Notes: generated by a model not told the origin, from the letters alone. DNA of 64,000 nt from Ariolimax columbianus (GCA_036924085.1 JAVGWX010000004.1:15775454-15839453), one strand, 5' to 3'. Positions 1-12,116 are shown, counted from the stretch's first letter. Program-made: numbers and translations.

Positions 1-1110
1 CAGTATTGCATATTTTCGTCTACAACGGAATTGTTTATCAACAAAATGCACTGAATGTTGCAGAGATGATTTAATGCATCAGCTTATCTCAAGCACAGTA
101 TCAGAAGAGGACAATGGATGTGTTTGCGTTCCAAAGATCATTATCATGTCTTTATTAATTCTTTTATTAGTATGATAAAGTAAAAAATATAGAACTACGG
201 GAAAGAACCGGGCAAAGGCGAGTAGGACTAAACGGAAAGAGAGAACTCTGCCGCTTGATCGGAAACCTATTACAGAAAACAGCTGATAGGATTACAAGGC
301 AGTCTCTATTTCTGGAATCGTCAAAGCAAGTCTCCACACTTATGGAGAATGGAAGGACAGACAAACTTAAAAACGGCAGTAAAGTCGTGGGCGGAGTCGA
401 AAATGATGGCACATCACAGGAAGACTTGGCGAGTATTTATTGAGGAAATATGCTCCGCAGGGAGTTGAAGGGCTTAAGAGTGACTGGCTGGTTGCTTTGT
501 TATGCTTTTTGTTTATAAATAGATTTTACATTTCTCTAACCCTGTTCTATTATATTTTTTGTTTTTAAGCAATTTAGTATCTCTCTGTTATTAAGTTGAT
601 CTTCATCCTTTATAATAACACTTTAGCATGTCTTAAACTTCTATATTCCATCTGTCTCTTATTGTTTCATATAACACTTTACCGTGTCTCAAACTTTTAT
701 ATTCCATCTGTATCATATTGTTTCCCATAAAACTTTAGCATGTCGTTAACTTTTACATTCCATTTTTATCTTATTGTTTTCATAAACACTGAACCTTGTT
801 TCTAACTTTTGCAATCGTTTTATTGGTTTTGTTGTCTATGCTTCTTTAGCATGTTTCTATTTCAGTGTTTCTCAACCATATCGTCTTTACGAAATCCTTG
901 AAATAATTATTGTTTAATTGAACCACTGGGCATAACAGATTAAATCACCAGAGCACGCATTATTTATACGTTAGCTTGATCAATCAATTGGGACTATACT
1001 AATTCAATGATGTGTCAATCACTTTTTCATTGATTCTAATTGTTACTTCTTGCAAAAAGGACATCGATGGTACTGTTCAATATATCAATGTATTGAAAAG
1101 AATATAGCAA
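1..1110. other. Unassigned AT-rich DNA
   Basis: I recognise no gene here. A short open stretch near 255-480 (+) ends in a tryptophan-rich string that faintly recalls LINE C-termini, too weak to assign. A small minisatellite (617-830) lies inside. Confidence 0.5.
617..830. repeat. 56-bp minisatellite, about 3.5 copies
   Basis: Units starting near 617, 673 and 729 repeat a block with 'CTTTAGCATGTC' and 'CATTCCATCTG' at about 56-bp spacing, with moderate divergence. It has no coding character. Confidence 0.75.
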
Positions 1111-1273
1111 GTGACGGTCTTCAAACTCTGCAGACTAAGGTACTATTTATTCAATAAACTGAAGATAGGTACTACTGACAAGTGCAGATGTGGTACTGGG
1201 AAAATGACCCCCGAACATCTACTGTAAAATTGCCCGACATACGAGGACCAAAGACGGCACATGTGGTTATTAC
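1111..1273 (+). pseudogene. N1-family LINE fragment (end of RNase H ORF)
   Basis: The + strand translation matches the C-terminal part of the LINE ORF2 found intact at 55.6-58.8 kb: the 'LFNKLKIG' string, the C-x-C 'CRCGTGKMTPEHLL' zinc-knuckle-like motif and 'NCPTYEDQR'. A nonsense codon falls after EHLL and a short deletion removes part of the 'FRLRTGHNRL' segment. Only about 160 bp are recognisable, so it is an old truncated copy of the same family. Confidence 0.85.
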
Positions 1274-2440
1274 AAATTCATGCCACCGACTGACAGGAGA
1301 TGAAGAAGATATCAAGTAGGCTCCCCTTCCTATTCTCACAATCAGAACTAGAATGGGACTGTCACAATGAACGCGGAGAAGCACAATTAGAATTTTTAAA
1401 AGTTTATTATACAATCGCTGCCGACCACAGGCCTGACGAACTCTCCCGGAACCCCAGGGCTTCGTGCGACACCGGTTGAGATAACCTGCTGTAATAATTA
1501 TGGTTTATTTTGTTCTTCTTGAATTCCATGGATTATTAAGATTTCCTCTTATTGTCAGTTTTCTTCAGAAACTGTAGTATGTATCGAACTATCACGTTTT
1601 CTGTTATTCTGCTTGCCCACACTTGCGAGACAGGAATGGTGTGTGCTCAAAGCGTGCCTGTCTATATAACAATAACAGATGAGAAAAAAAATGGAAACAT
1701 TTAAAGTTAATTAAAATTAAATTAAATTCAAATTTTTTAATGGGTATGGCCAGATACCAGACAGAGACGAAAACGCAACGAAACCAACGTTACGACCAAT
1801 AGGCCTTCATCAGGGACAACACATAACAACAATACTGAACTAGCGAATCATAGAAGAACGGATGAATACATGAATGGGGAATGTCAACATATAAGGAAAG
1901 AATAGTGTACTTATCTGATATCACATCACTGCTTATCAGGTCGGGAGCCGAGCTCCAAGTGAAGTACACATGTCAGATTATGTAGCCATTAGCTACTAGT
2001 GCCTATATAACTAGTTGTAAGTGATTCAGCAAAGATTTAGCCAGTATGCTGACTGTTTTCAAATGGCTGGCACACGATGATAGGACAAACATCCTTGACT
2101 AAAGAAGGTTTTACTTTGCAGTGTAACACACTTCCCTCCTGTTCATAGTGCATTCTATATAATCAAGCAAGCTTTCATGCCTCAAATCATCAAAGTCGTT
2201 GTTTAGTCAGTCACAGTCTTGTCAGTTCCCTATGGAGCACAGGTAAACAGAGCATACATTTCAGATGCTTTTGTCCTGAGGCATCTACATCGGCTCTGCT
2301 AACGTCTTCCATGTTTTCTTTATGTTTGTCTCGAGATTTTTCCTCGGTAGTTGTTTTGATCATACTTTTAAACTTTTGTCTGGTGATTCTAGAGCAGAAC
2401 CTATCTTGCGATGCTGTCAGTAGTTTCCATGATGTGTTAG
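1274..2440. other. Unassigned DNA
   Basis: No gene is recognisable. One motif at 1741-1850 looks like a Penelope-type 'CTGATGAAGGCC' element and is listed separately. Confidence 0.4.
1765..1830 (-). ncRNA. Degenerate hammerhead-like / Penelope-type motif
   Basis: On the minus strand, CTGATGA is followed by a GGCC...GGTC stem and then GTAAC, where a type I hammerhead would have GAAAC. This block is typical of sequences around Penelope-like retroelements. The A-to-T change in the core would probably abolish cleavage. No Penelope reverse transcriptase was seen next to it. Confidence 0.3.
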
Positions 2441-3380
2441 TTAGTTATCGATCCCCTTGTATCCTGATAGGTATCGCAGGACTGACGTCATCAACTCGTG
2501 TTGCTGGAAAATCCTTTTTAATGTCGTTAATCCACCTTCCCTTCGGTCGCCCACTTCCTTGGGAGCCAGACCGTCGGGTGATGTAAGCTCGTAGGGAAAG
2601 CTGATCAAGGAGCATTTTCATGTGATGATCGAACCATCTCACCTTTTGTATATATTCGGCCTTTGGATGGACCTGACCATTTTGTGATGTCCTCGCTCCA
2701 CTGTCTGTCTGTCCTGTGTTCACAAACTTGTCGTTTAGCAGGTGCTTATTTTACTCTCTTGTTACTTGACTTTGTTTTATGTTTGACTCCGTTAGCCCTA
2801 AGTTTACAAGAAGATGATATGGATCAGATGCAGACTAATGTGGAGATATTTAAACAGTGGCGTAAGATAACAAGACACTTCTGCTGCATTCTGGCATCTG
2901 ATCTCAATTTCTTTTTCGCACTTGCCGTCTTCCGACAAAATGCTACCCAGGTGGTATTTGACCACCCGAGCCTGCTGGAGAGCCCCGTTCTGAATGGTCA
3001 AGTCTAGTAGCACCTGCATTCTCCACACCATGAGATTTGCCGCCTTAACCGTGCTGATACATATATCGCACTTACCGAAGATTGCGTCCAACCCAGCCAA
3101 GTGGTTGTTTAGTTTATATTCGTCTGTATATGTGAGACATTGGTCATCTATGAATAACAGTTCATTTATGGATAGATGATCTGAATCAGTAATGTGTATT
3201 CTTTCCAAAGCCATCATGTTGTCCTTGCTCATTTTTATTACTCTATGTGTTACGTTCCACAGAGTAGTATCAAAATCGAAACCAGAATGTAGCCGATTTC
3301 GCCATTCAGGGATGATTTTAATGGGTTCTATTACGGCCACTGCGCTTGGCGCTCTAGTACCTGACATGAGTGACACCTGG
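2440..3380 (-). pseudogene. Decayed LINE: reverse transcriptase C-half and tail
   Basis: The minus strand carries, in order, a reverse transcriptase catalytic region degenerated to 'LLFIDDQCL' (FADD expected), the 'YHLGSILSEDGKCEKEIEIR' segment equivalent to the conserved YLGS motif, and, after a frameshift, a C-terminal 'QKVRWFDHHMKM' plus 'GRPKGRWINDIK' tail. This order is standard for LINE ORF2 proteins lacking RNase H. The first catalytic alanine is replaced and frames are broken, so it is dead. The clade (RTE-like or other) cannot be fixed by eye. Confidence 0.8.
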
Positions 3381-3664
3381 GAATCTGATCCTGTAACCTA
3401 CTATTTACTTCAGTGTATCTATGGAATATTGCGTGTTTTGGGAACTGCTCTAGGTGAGTCACTCATCTCGTACTTACAGAAGACAGAAGAAATATCCTGG
3501 TCTCTTGGTTATTAAGAGAAACACAGACACTTAGGTATCTTACATTGCATGATACACACACATACATACACACATACACATAAATGCGATTTATTAGAGT
3601 TTGAGTGATGATTTATACCAAAGTTTTACTGTCCTGACCTTAATCATCGTTATCATCGTTGCAA

Positions 3665-5108
3665 TAATCAATAGGAAGATTATCATCAATAGGAAGATTA
3701 TCATCAATAGGAAGATTATCATCAATAGGAAGATTATCATCAATAGGAAGATTATCATCAATAGGAAGATTATGCTCAATAGGAAGATTATGCTCAATAT
3801 GAAGATTATCATCAACAGGAAGATTATCATCAATAGGAAGATTATCATCAATAGGAAGATTATTATCAATAGGAAGATTATCATCAATAGGAAGATTATC
3901 ATCAATAGGAAGATTATCATCAATAGGAAGATTATTATCAATAGGAAGATTATCATCAATAGGAAGATTATCATCAATAGGAAGATTATACTCAATAGGA
4001 AGATTATCATCAATAGGAAGATTATTATCAATAGGAAGATTATCATCAATAGGAAGATTATGCTCAATAGGAAGATTATCATCAATAGGAAGATTATCAT
4101 CAATAGGAAGATTATCATCAATAGGAAGATTATGCTCAATAGGAAGATTATGCTCAATAGGAAGATTATCATCAATAGGAAGATTATCATCAATAGGAAG
4201 ATTATCATCAATAGGAAGATTATCATCAATAGGAAGATTATCATCAATAGGAAGATTATCATCAATAGGAAGATTATTATCAATAGGAAGATTATCATCA
4301 ATAGGAAGATTATCATCAATAGGAAGATTATCATCAATAGGAAGATTATCATCAATAGGAAGATTATCATCAATAGGAAGATTATGCTCAATAGGAAGAT
4401 TATGCTCAATATGAAGATTATCATCAACAGGAAGATTATCATCAATAGGAAGATTATCATGAATAGGAAGATTATTATCAATAGGAAGATTATCATCAAT
4501 AGGAAGATTATCATCAATAGGAAGATTATCATCAATAGGAAGATTATTATCAATAGGAAGATTATCATCAATAGGAAGATTATCATCAATAGGAAGATTA
4601 TACTCAATAGGAAGATTATCATCAATAGGAAGATTATTATCAATAGGAATATTATCATCAATAGGAAGATTATGCTCAATAGGAAGATTATCATCAATAG
4701 GAAGATTATCATCAATAGGAAGATTATCATCAATAGGAAGATTATGCTCAATAGGAAGATTATGCTCAATAGGAAGATTATCATCAATAGGAAGATTATC
4801 ATCAATAGGAAGATTATCATCAATAGGAAGATTATCATCAATAGGAAGATTATCATCAATAGGAAGATTATCATCAATAGGAAGATTATTATCAATAAGA
4901 AGATTATCATCAATAGGAAGATTATCATCAATAGGAAGATTATCATCAATAGGAAGATTATTATCAATAGGAAGATTATCATCAACAGGAAGATTATTAT
5001 CAATAGGAAGATTATCATCAATAGGAAGATTATTATCAATAGGAAGATTATCATCAATAGGAAGATTATCCTCAATAGGAAGATTATCATCAATAGGAAG
5101 ATTATTAT
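3665..5108. repeat. 18-bp minisatellite with 612-bp higher-order period
   Basis: About 80 tandem copies of an 18-bp unit (ATAGGAAGATTATCATCA). Variant units carrying 'TGCTC' recur at 612-bp spacing (for example 3772/4384, 4061/4673, 4133/4745), so 34-unit blocks were themselves duplicated. Since 18 is a multiple of three and the unit lacks stops, both strands stay open for about 500 codons (basic IIINRK repeats on +, hydrophobic MIIFLL repeats on -). I regard both open frames as by-products. Confidence 0.97.
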
Positions 5109-5337
5109 CGTCTCGTCATCTTCATATTATCGTGTGCCACGTCTAGAAATATTAACGATATTAACTTAGAAAGTAGGTGAGCACATTATTGGATTAGGAG
5201 TAGGTGGCCGAGAGACAAGCTCTCTAAGCCTCGATAAGACACGTTCTTTTTATATCGGAAGTAAACTTTAAACCTGGCCGACTGCAGAGGTGGAAACAAG
5301 ATGTAGAAATGCACTGTAATGTAGGCCTCTTTATAAA

Positions 5338-5483
5338 GGAGAGAGAGAGAGAGAGCGAGAGAGAGAGAGAGATAGAAAGATATATATAGACAGATAGATA
5401 TATAGATAGATAGTTAGATATATTGTTAGATAGATAGATAGATAGATAGATAGATATAGATAGATAGATAGATATATAGATAT

Positions 5484-5565
<82 letters not shown>
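5338..5565. repeat. (GA)n and (GATA)n microsatellites
   Basis: A GA-dinucleotide tract (about 5338-5372) is followed by a long impure GATA-tetranucleotide tract to 5565, ending in a short CATCAT stretch that may be the 3' tail of the LINE remnant beside it. Confidence 0.95.
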
Positions 5566-5770
5566 CATCATCATCATGTAGCAAGTCCTTTATAGAACGC
5601 CACTCCCATCACTGTCTGAAAGAAACTCGTTCCCTTGCCAAAACTCCAGCCTCCGCCAGTCATACTCAGGCATTCCTAGATATCTGGTACCATTGTCTTC
5701 TTGGTCTATCCCGTCCTTTTTTACCTGGCACCACACCTTCCTTCACTGTTCTCTGAAGACCGTTGTGATA
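5566..5770 (-). pseudogene. LINE C-terminal remnant
   Basis: The minus strand reads 'VVPGKKGRDRPRRQWYQI' followed in another frame by 'DWRRLEFWQGNEF', the usual basic G-R-x-R-P-R-R-Q-W tail of non-LTR ORF2 proteins. An (ATG)n run at its downstream edge fits a LINE 3' tail. It is only about 200 bp and has no catalytic domain. Confidence 0.6.
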
Positions 5771-5815
5771 GATAGATAAGTAGTAAATATAATATATATA
5801 CACACACTTAAACAC

Positions 5816-5817
5816 AC

Positions 5818-5850
<33 letters not shown>
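5816..5850. repeat. (CA)n microsatellite
   Basis: A run of CA dinucleotides, preceded by TATA-rich DNA. Confidence 0.95.
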
Positions 5851-5851
<1 letters not shown>

Positions 5852-5853
<2 letters not shown>

Positions 5854-6260
5854 CTGTATATGTTTGAATGAGATTATATCAATTGAGATCAAATGTATCT
5901 GTACGTGTTTGTATTAGATGAAATCGTTTATGACCATTCATACCGGTATTTGTTTATATTTAAAATAGATCAATTATGACAATATACATTTGTTTCTGTT
6001 TATATTAGATGAGATCCATAGAAACTATATACCTGGATCTGTTTATATCAATTGAGATCTATATAGACCATATACGTGTATCTCTTTATATTAAATGAGA
6101 TCAATATAGACCATATGCCTGTATCTCTCTATATTAAATGGGATCAATATAGACCATATAGCTGTAACTGTTTGTATTAGACGAAACTGATTGAGACCTC
6201 ATTCATGTATCTGTTTGTATTAAACTAGACGAATAGAAACCATGACAACGTTTTATATTT
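5852..6260. repeat. Degenerate ~44-bp minisatellite
   Basis: Seven to nine diverged units share 'GTATCTGTTTATATTA' followed by 'GAGATCAATATAGACCATA', spaced about 44 bp. It lies just upstream of the DNAJC22-like exon. Confidence 0.75.
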
Positions 6261-6371
6261 CGAGACGAGACGAATAGGAACAACAACATGGCGTTTATAT
6301 ATGACAAGACGTTACTTTTGTAAGAAAAGTTTATTAACAATTAACATCAATTGCTTTCCATTTATTCCCAG

Positions 6372-6856
6372 GTGTTTATCTAGTTGCTAACATTGGAGAA
6401 CTGCGCTGCTCATTATATTACCCATTTGTTAGCTCACTCTGCATTATTCCAATCATGTATTTTACGACATCGATTATGGGTTTGGCAAGTTCTATTACTG
6501 TTTGGTTCACCACGAAAAAAGGTCTTCACTGGCGACACCTTAAGCTTGAATCGCCGGACAGACATAGTGAATTTAAAAAGTTCCTAAAAAATGTGTGTCT
6601 TTACCTGTTGGCCTGTGTTTCATGGCTGTTGATACTAGTGGTTGGTTTCTACCTAAATGGATCAATTACAACTACAGATGGGGAGTCAATTTCGGGGAAA
6701 GAGGCTTTCAACAGAACGTTCATGTCAAACGACTGGCAAACAATTATAAATAACACCAAGGAGGTTTATTCAGCTTTAAGAGAGGCCGGATTATGGGGCA
6801 TATGGAATGAAATAACGACACAGTTGGACATTTCTGGGAAAATATCTGCATATATG
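6372..6856 (+). CDS. DNAJC22/wurst-like gene, internal exon (membrane part)
   Basis: This internal exon encodes 161 codons of a multi-pass membrane protein. It opens after a pyrimidine-rich acceptor ending CAG at 6371 and closes at a GTAAGT donor at 6857. Translation starts in phase with two leading bases and reads 'VYLVANIGELRCSLYYPF', a hydrophobic segment 'IMYFTTSIMGLASSITVWF', a loop, a second segment 'VCLYLLACVSWLLILVVGF', then a soluble stretch ending 'GKISAYM'. Exon-exon phase is zero, giving AYM-TLGVFP into the J-domain exon. The order (membrane helices first, J domain last) is that of DNAJC22, the homologue of fly wurst, linked to clathrin-mediated uptake. Upstream exons, expected to hold a TM2-type helix pair, were not found in the 6.3 kb available. 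Confidence 0.75.
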
Positions 6857-6989
6857 GTAAGTGGTTCAGAACAGAATAAAGACCATTTGCAAATGTTTGA
6901 ACATTTAAAGAAATAGTTATTGCACGAATGTATTATTATGTCGAAATTTTAATTGTAAATTGAAGGGAAAAAGTAAAACACTGCTTCTG

Positions 6990-7610
6990 AATAGTGTGAA
7001 AATCCTATTGAGCGGCCTATTTCTAGCACACGTGTTGGTACTAGATTAGTTCCTTATTCCTAGCACACGTTCTTGGTATTAGACTGAGCTGCATATTACT
7101 ATGACATCTTCTTGGTAATAAATTGAGTTGACTATTTACAGCACATGTGTCGAGTATTAGATTGAGCTGCTTATTGCTAGCACATGTGTCTGGCTTTAGA
7201 TTGAACGGCTTTTTCATTGCACTATTCGTGTCGTCTGGTATTGGTTTGAGTTGCTTATTTCTTGTACTTTTTGTGTTGTCTTGTGCTGAATTAAGCTGCC
7301 TATTCGTGGTACATATTGTGTTGTCTAGTACTGAATTGAGCTGCTTATTTCTAGCACATTGTGTCAAGTACTGGAGTCAGTTGCTTATTGTCTAGTTCTA
7401 GTACATTGTGTCATGTACGGAATTGAGTGGCTTATTACCTATTCCTAGCACATTGTGTCAAGTACTGGATTGAGTTGCTTATTACATATTCCTATCACAT
7501 TGTGTCAAGTACTGGATTGAGCTGCCTATTCGTGGCATATATTGTGTCTTCTGGTACTGTATTGAGTTGCTTTTTGCCTATTACTAGCACATTGTGTGTC
7601 TAGACAATTT
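6990..7610. repeat. ~45-bp minisatellite in intron
   Basis: About twelve diverged units contain 'TAGCACATTGTGTCAAGTA' then 'TGGATTGAGCTGCTTATT'. Unit length varies around 42-50 bp. Confidence 0.8.
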
Positions 7611-7979
7611 TTCTCTAGTAGTTCTGCAGAGTGATTTGTGTATGGCTCTGGTGGGTTTTTGAAGGCCAAAAGTCGTAAGAATCAACTAAAGAGGTTTGTT
7701 CATGGAGTTGGTTGCGCTATTCTGTAAAAACTATAAGCCACAAGAAAAAGAATAAAACAACTACTTAACTTCTCAGTCTGGAAGACTAGGTGTAACTTCA
7801 TCTTTTTGAGTGTCCGCACGAAACAGTGTTAGAAAAAAGGTTCTTCCCTCAAGGCCCGTCAAATTGAACAATGTGTTAGGTACTAAACATCATCTCACAA
7901 ACTCTTGCAGATGCCACTATATGGAATTGGGTAAAAGAGCAGGAGCCAAAAGGTTGCTACGTCAATAGCTAGCCAACCA

Positions 7980-8290
7980 ATATAATATAGAGCAGTGCAA
8001 TACAATATAGTACAATAAAAAGCAATGTTATGCAATTCAGTAAAATACAGTTCTTTACATTGTCGTACTAGACTATTCAGTACTATATAATTAAATACTA
8101 TACAATACAGTACGATACAATCCAGTACTATGCAATACAGTACTGTGCAATTCAGTACTTTACAGCTCTATACAATACAATAGTGTACAATACACCACCA
8201 TACAGTACAAGACAATCCAGTACTATTCAACACCGTACTATACAATTCTGTACAGTATAATGCAGTACAATACAATATGCGTACAATTCA
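7980..8290. repeat. Short-period 'CAATACAGTACTAT' repeat
   Basis: Degenerate 9-10 bp units (CAATACAGTA and variants) run for about 300 bp. Confidence 0.75.
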
Positions 8291-9230
8291 GAACATGAAC
8301 AATAAAACACCTTTGAAAGATTAACCACAGTACAAATTAGGCAGATACCACAGCACCACAACACACTGAAGTACAATGTAAAGTTCATTATTGATAACAG
8401 CATATTTAGAACGAGTCTATTTGTTAAGAGTCACAACAGCGAAAGTTTATTGTTATTTCATTTCTGGAAAGTCATTTAATTACTGTAGTATTTGACTGTA
8501 CGATGGTGTACCCCTATCTATCTCTGAAACTGAAACTTCATCTGCTCTAAAATAGCTTTAGTTTGTGTCAATATATCTCCCAGCTACATCGAGTTGCTTA
8601 GTAATAGAATCGCAGTGAAATCTGGACAAATCGTATTAGACACGTCCATTGCAAAACCGTCTACGTGTTAGGTAGCAAAGGCAAAGGCCGCCGTCCATCG
8701 TAGACGATGATGGCATCATTTATTTGCTAGCACTATTTTTAGTAAGGATTAACTGCGCTACTTTTTATCCCCACTCTCTCGTCTCGAGCCGTCCGACCAC
8801 AGTGGCAAGTCAAGGACAAGACGACTAGGGGGCGACTACGAGATGCAGGGGACTCCGCATCGAGCACTCGTGAAAAAGACGACGCTGAAGTTTTAATATT
8901 TAATGGCACTTTTGTGATGGAAGAGATCTTCGAAAGTGCCTTGCTTGACAATCTTCTGGACATGCATATTTAGATGTTACTTCTGCATCTCGCTCCTAAC
9001 GAAGAATAAAGCTAGTAACCTAGAAAGTTCCCAGCAAAAATTCTACGCTAAAGCAGGAGCTCGTTTATTGTTTGTTTCACGAAGAGGCCCCCTTCTCCAC
9101 CCCACCCCCTCCCCAATTCACATGGGAAGGTTAGTTATGTCCTTTAAGATAACAGTGTTTTTGGTGTAATGATGTTATTTAATGTGAATGAGTGTGGTTA
9201 TTTAATAAACATATTTTTTCACTGCCACAG

Positions 9231-9428
9231 ACATTGGGCGTATTTCCTGGAACAAGTCAGGACACAATATCGAAAATATGTCGCAAACTCTTGGCTGAGA
9301 ATCACCCAGATCGTTTCAAAGTACTAGAAGAGCGAGCCAGTGCAGAGGTCATGTTCATTGACATTAACAAAGCCTGTTCAAGACTGTCTGTTCAGCGGTC
9401 ACATAAAACCAGAGATGAGAATGAATGA
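9231..9428 (+). CDS. DNAJC22/wurst-like gene, terminal exon (J domain)
   Basis: The terminal exon begins after the acceptor CACAG at 9230 and ends at TGA (9426-9428), adding 65 codons. It encodes a J domain: 'LGVFPGTSQDTISKICRKLL', then the HPD tripeptide at 9303-9311, needed in this family to stimulate Hsp70 ATPase, then an acidic linker and helix III 'FIDINKACSRLS'. The tail 'HKTRDENE' is short and hydrophilic. A C-terminal J domain after membrane helices is characteristic of DNAJC22. It joins in phase 0 to the exon ending at 6856. All J-domain landmarks look intact, so the gene is probably functional, though only its 3' part is visible. Confidence 0.8.
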   Translation, partial: TLGVFPGTSQDTISKICRKLLAENHPDRFKVLEERASAEVMFIDINKACSRLSVQRSHKTRDENE

Positions 9429-9487
9429 GATTCTAAGCGAATCATAAACTGTCTGTTAGCATGTGGTTATCAATGTCTTAATTGTAA

Positions 9488-9493
9488 ATTAAA
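9488..9493 (+). promoter_or_regulatory. Candidate poly(A) signal ATTAAA
   Basis: The common variant hexamer ATTAAA lies 60 bp after the stop codon of the DNAJC22-like gene. I saw no AATAAA closer. Confidence 0.4.
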
Positions 9494-9606
9494 TGTCTAG
9501 TTTGTAGGTGTGAAAATTTTGAGTAAAAGTTCAACATATTCTTAAACAAATCATTCAGATCTTAAATTTGTTGTTTTAACTTCAACTACCCGAATCATCC
9601 AAATAT

Positions 9607-9670
9607 ATATATATATATATACACGATATGCATACACAATATATGTGCATGTATGTATGTATGTATGTAG
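9607..9670. repeat. (TA)n and (GTAT)n microsatellites
   Basis: A short TA run is followed by ATGT/GTAT tetranucleotides. Confidence 0.9.
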
Positions 9671-9895
9671 CCTGAAAAGAAACAATGCTAGACACAGGAA
9701 TGAAAATTAAACACATGTTAATATCATGTTTTAAAAATGTTTAGTTCTGCTCATTTAGTGCACAAATTGTTTGATTCGGTTTGAGCATTGCTATGAAGAA
9801 ACACTCATTCTATAGACTGTTCATATTTTGGTCTTTAGTTGTTCATGTTGCTCTTATTTGTAAAGGAAAATCATCATCATGATATTCTTGTTCAC

Positions 9896-10060
9896 TTTCT
9901 TCTTCTTCGTCTATTTCTTCTTCTTCTTATTATTATTATTATTTTCTTCTTCTTCTTCTTCTTCTTCTTCATCTTCCTCGTCTTGTCTTTTTCTTATTAT
10001 TCTTATTCTTCTGCTTCCCCCTTTCATACTTCTTCTTCTTCTTCATCTTCTTTGTTGTTT
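9896..10060. repeat. (TTC)n / polypyrimidine tract
   Basis: Impure TTC, TTA and TCT triplets, almost free of purines on the + strand. The open frames across it are low-complexity artefacts. Confidence 0.9.
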
Positions 10061-12095
10061 TCTAAATCCATAAACATAAGTAATTTACTCCCTTATTACG
10101 CATTGTGCAATGTGTTGTTTCTAGAGCTTTATTTCATTGTCAAATGGCTACTTCCTAGGTCTTGAGTATGTGCTCATGTAGTGTGTGCACTACAAAGAGT
10201 TTGACATAGATTAGATCGTACCGTCGGACACCTCTAACCAAAATGCTTTCAGTGCAGCAGTGGGCATATTCCAATTCCTGTCACACATTATGACATAGCA
10301 TTCCAAGAATCCATCAGGGCAAATATACAACTTCATCAGTCCACGTGCCACGTAACGAAATTGAAAATATGTCTGCCTACAATAACATTTAAATGTTACT
10401 TTAAAATTTTTAAATTTTGGTTTTCATTTGGCAAAAAAAAACCCAAACAAAACAAACAATTAATTGTTTTTGTGATTTGATTGAAGTTATGTCATTAGTA
10501 TGAAAAACGTTCTAGTAGATTAATAATAAAACATATATTGCATAATAGCTTTATTCAGCTATTTTTAATTTAATGTTTGTTTTAATTACTATATTTTTTT
10601 CAAATTCACTTTACGAATAAATAAATTATGCCTAAAAAATTGTGCCTCAGACAGATCATTCTTAATTTTCGTCCTAAGCTCTGAGTTCTCTTGCACTTTA
10701 ATTATCAATTACATTTACAAAAAGCACAGACATATCTTCTGTATATATGTTCGAATTAGATAACTCTGATCTGATTAAAGAGAAAACGTATACGTTTTAC
10801 CCAATTACTGCAGTTCACCGAGCGTTGTGCCCGGGTCAATTTGTTTGACAAGTACAAGAATAGCACAAAAGCCCCTCAGAGAGAATGTCGTAGGATGCGA
10901 CTAACTGTGTGACATGGCATAACACCGACCATGGTTAGAGAGTTTGTTAAGAGCAGCATAGATGGCGCCTAACATGCTGCGGGTCTACTCTAGTGTTTGA
11001 GCCTATTAAGATGGACTCGCACATCAGTTAACCACCCTCCACAGCAGGAAAATAAACTAATCGAGACTAGCACACTAAGCAGGAAATTCTCCTCATGGCT
11101 ACATCCACCTCACCTCAGAGATGGGACCTGCACAGTGGCTTATGCCCCTGTAGAAGTACAGGTCGACTAAGACTAAGACTGCTGTAGCCCCCATCACTTG
11201 ATATCCCATTTAGCATTTAACACTTAAGGTCGTATTTACTTAAACAATTATTTACTTCTTGGACAATGCCCCGCCACCTCTCCCCTCCTTCTCCTCCACC
11301 AAAAATAAGGATAACGACGAACATACATGCGTGGCTCATGGAAGAATTCAAATTTACTTTTTAGTATTTATTTTTTATAAATTTTAATCCCGAATTTTAT
11401 GAGCATTCTTTCGTAGTTTTATTTGTCTCTTTAATTGCAGAATCGTTTGACAATCCTTAGATGGTTGGTGGGCTGGATTCAGTGAAATTTTAAAAAGTCC
11501 GCGCAGACTGGATCAAATTGATACAGAGCTGGATGCGATCTGTTTAACGATAGTTGCACGTGCCTGATCTAGGCTGGATTATCTAATATTTGATTACGTT
11601 GTTTGTATTTTCTGAACCTGGCAAATATTCACTTTCACTTACTAGTCTTCAATTACGATTCCTTGTTTTCTCTTGTTTAAAATTTTTACTAATTGTTATA
11701 TCTCGTGTATTTACTACAACGTTTAAATGTCATCATCATGTGACATTTCTCGTGGCGTTGACTATAATTTTGCTGGATCTTTTCTGCACTTTAGATGCTC
11801 CCTGGTTTTACATTCAACGCATAGACAATCTACGCTGTCTACCTCAGTCTCACTTGCTTTCGATATTTCTCATATTGTTGGTATGTAATCAAATGCATTT
11901 GTCCTCTCGTATGTTAATTTAGTTAGAAGTGGCAATTCAATACTGTACCATGGTAACGAGGAGAGTGTGACCGAGTGCTGCCAAACCCGGTCTCGTACTC
12001 TAGAGGCACGATTTAAAACCCTGGTACTGTCTAGTACGGTCTAACATTGAAAAAAACACCTAGTCCTCACAGTGCGTACCTGTAAACTTGCCGCT
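10061..12095. other. Unassigned DNA
   Basis: No gene is recognisable. A less AT-rich segment at about 10820-11210 differs in composition and may be an old transposon leader or UTR, but no protein motif or terminal structure supports that. The open frame near 11590-11922 has no recognisable domain. Confidence 0.4.
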
Positions 12096-12097
12096 AC

Positions 12098-12116
12098 ACC
12101 CCCCCCCCCCCCCCCT
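12098..12116. repeat. Poly(C) tract
   Basis: A near-pure run of C followed by CTCCC. Confidence 0.95.

Larger units (their letters stand above)
6857..9230 (+). other. Intron of the DNAJC22-like gene
   Basis: The 2,374-bp intron is bounded by GTAAGT and a polypyrimidine/CACAG acceptor. It holds two minisatellites (about 6990-7610 and 7980-8290). An unassigned stretch at about 8640-8960 has an open frame on both strands with no family I recognise. Confidence 0.75.

Noticed and set aside
3594..5169. Two ~500-codon open frames on opposite strands
   Set aside because: Both are translations of an 18-bp minisatellite without stop codons. There is no non-repeat coding sequence, start context or splice evidence.
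8739..8963. 74-codon minus-strand frame, with an overlapping + reading
   Set aside because: The text looks protein-like on both strands, but I could not tie it to a family or to splice sites, so no gene is called.
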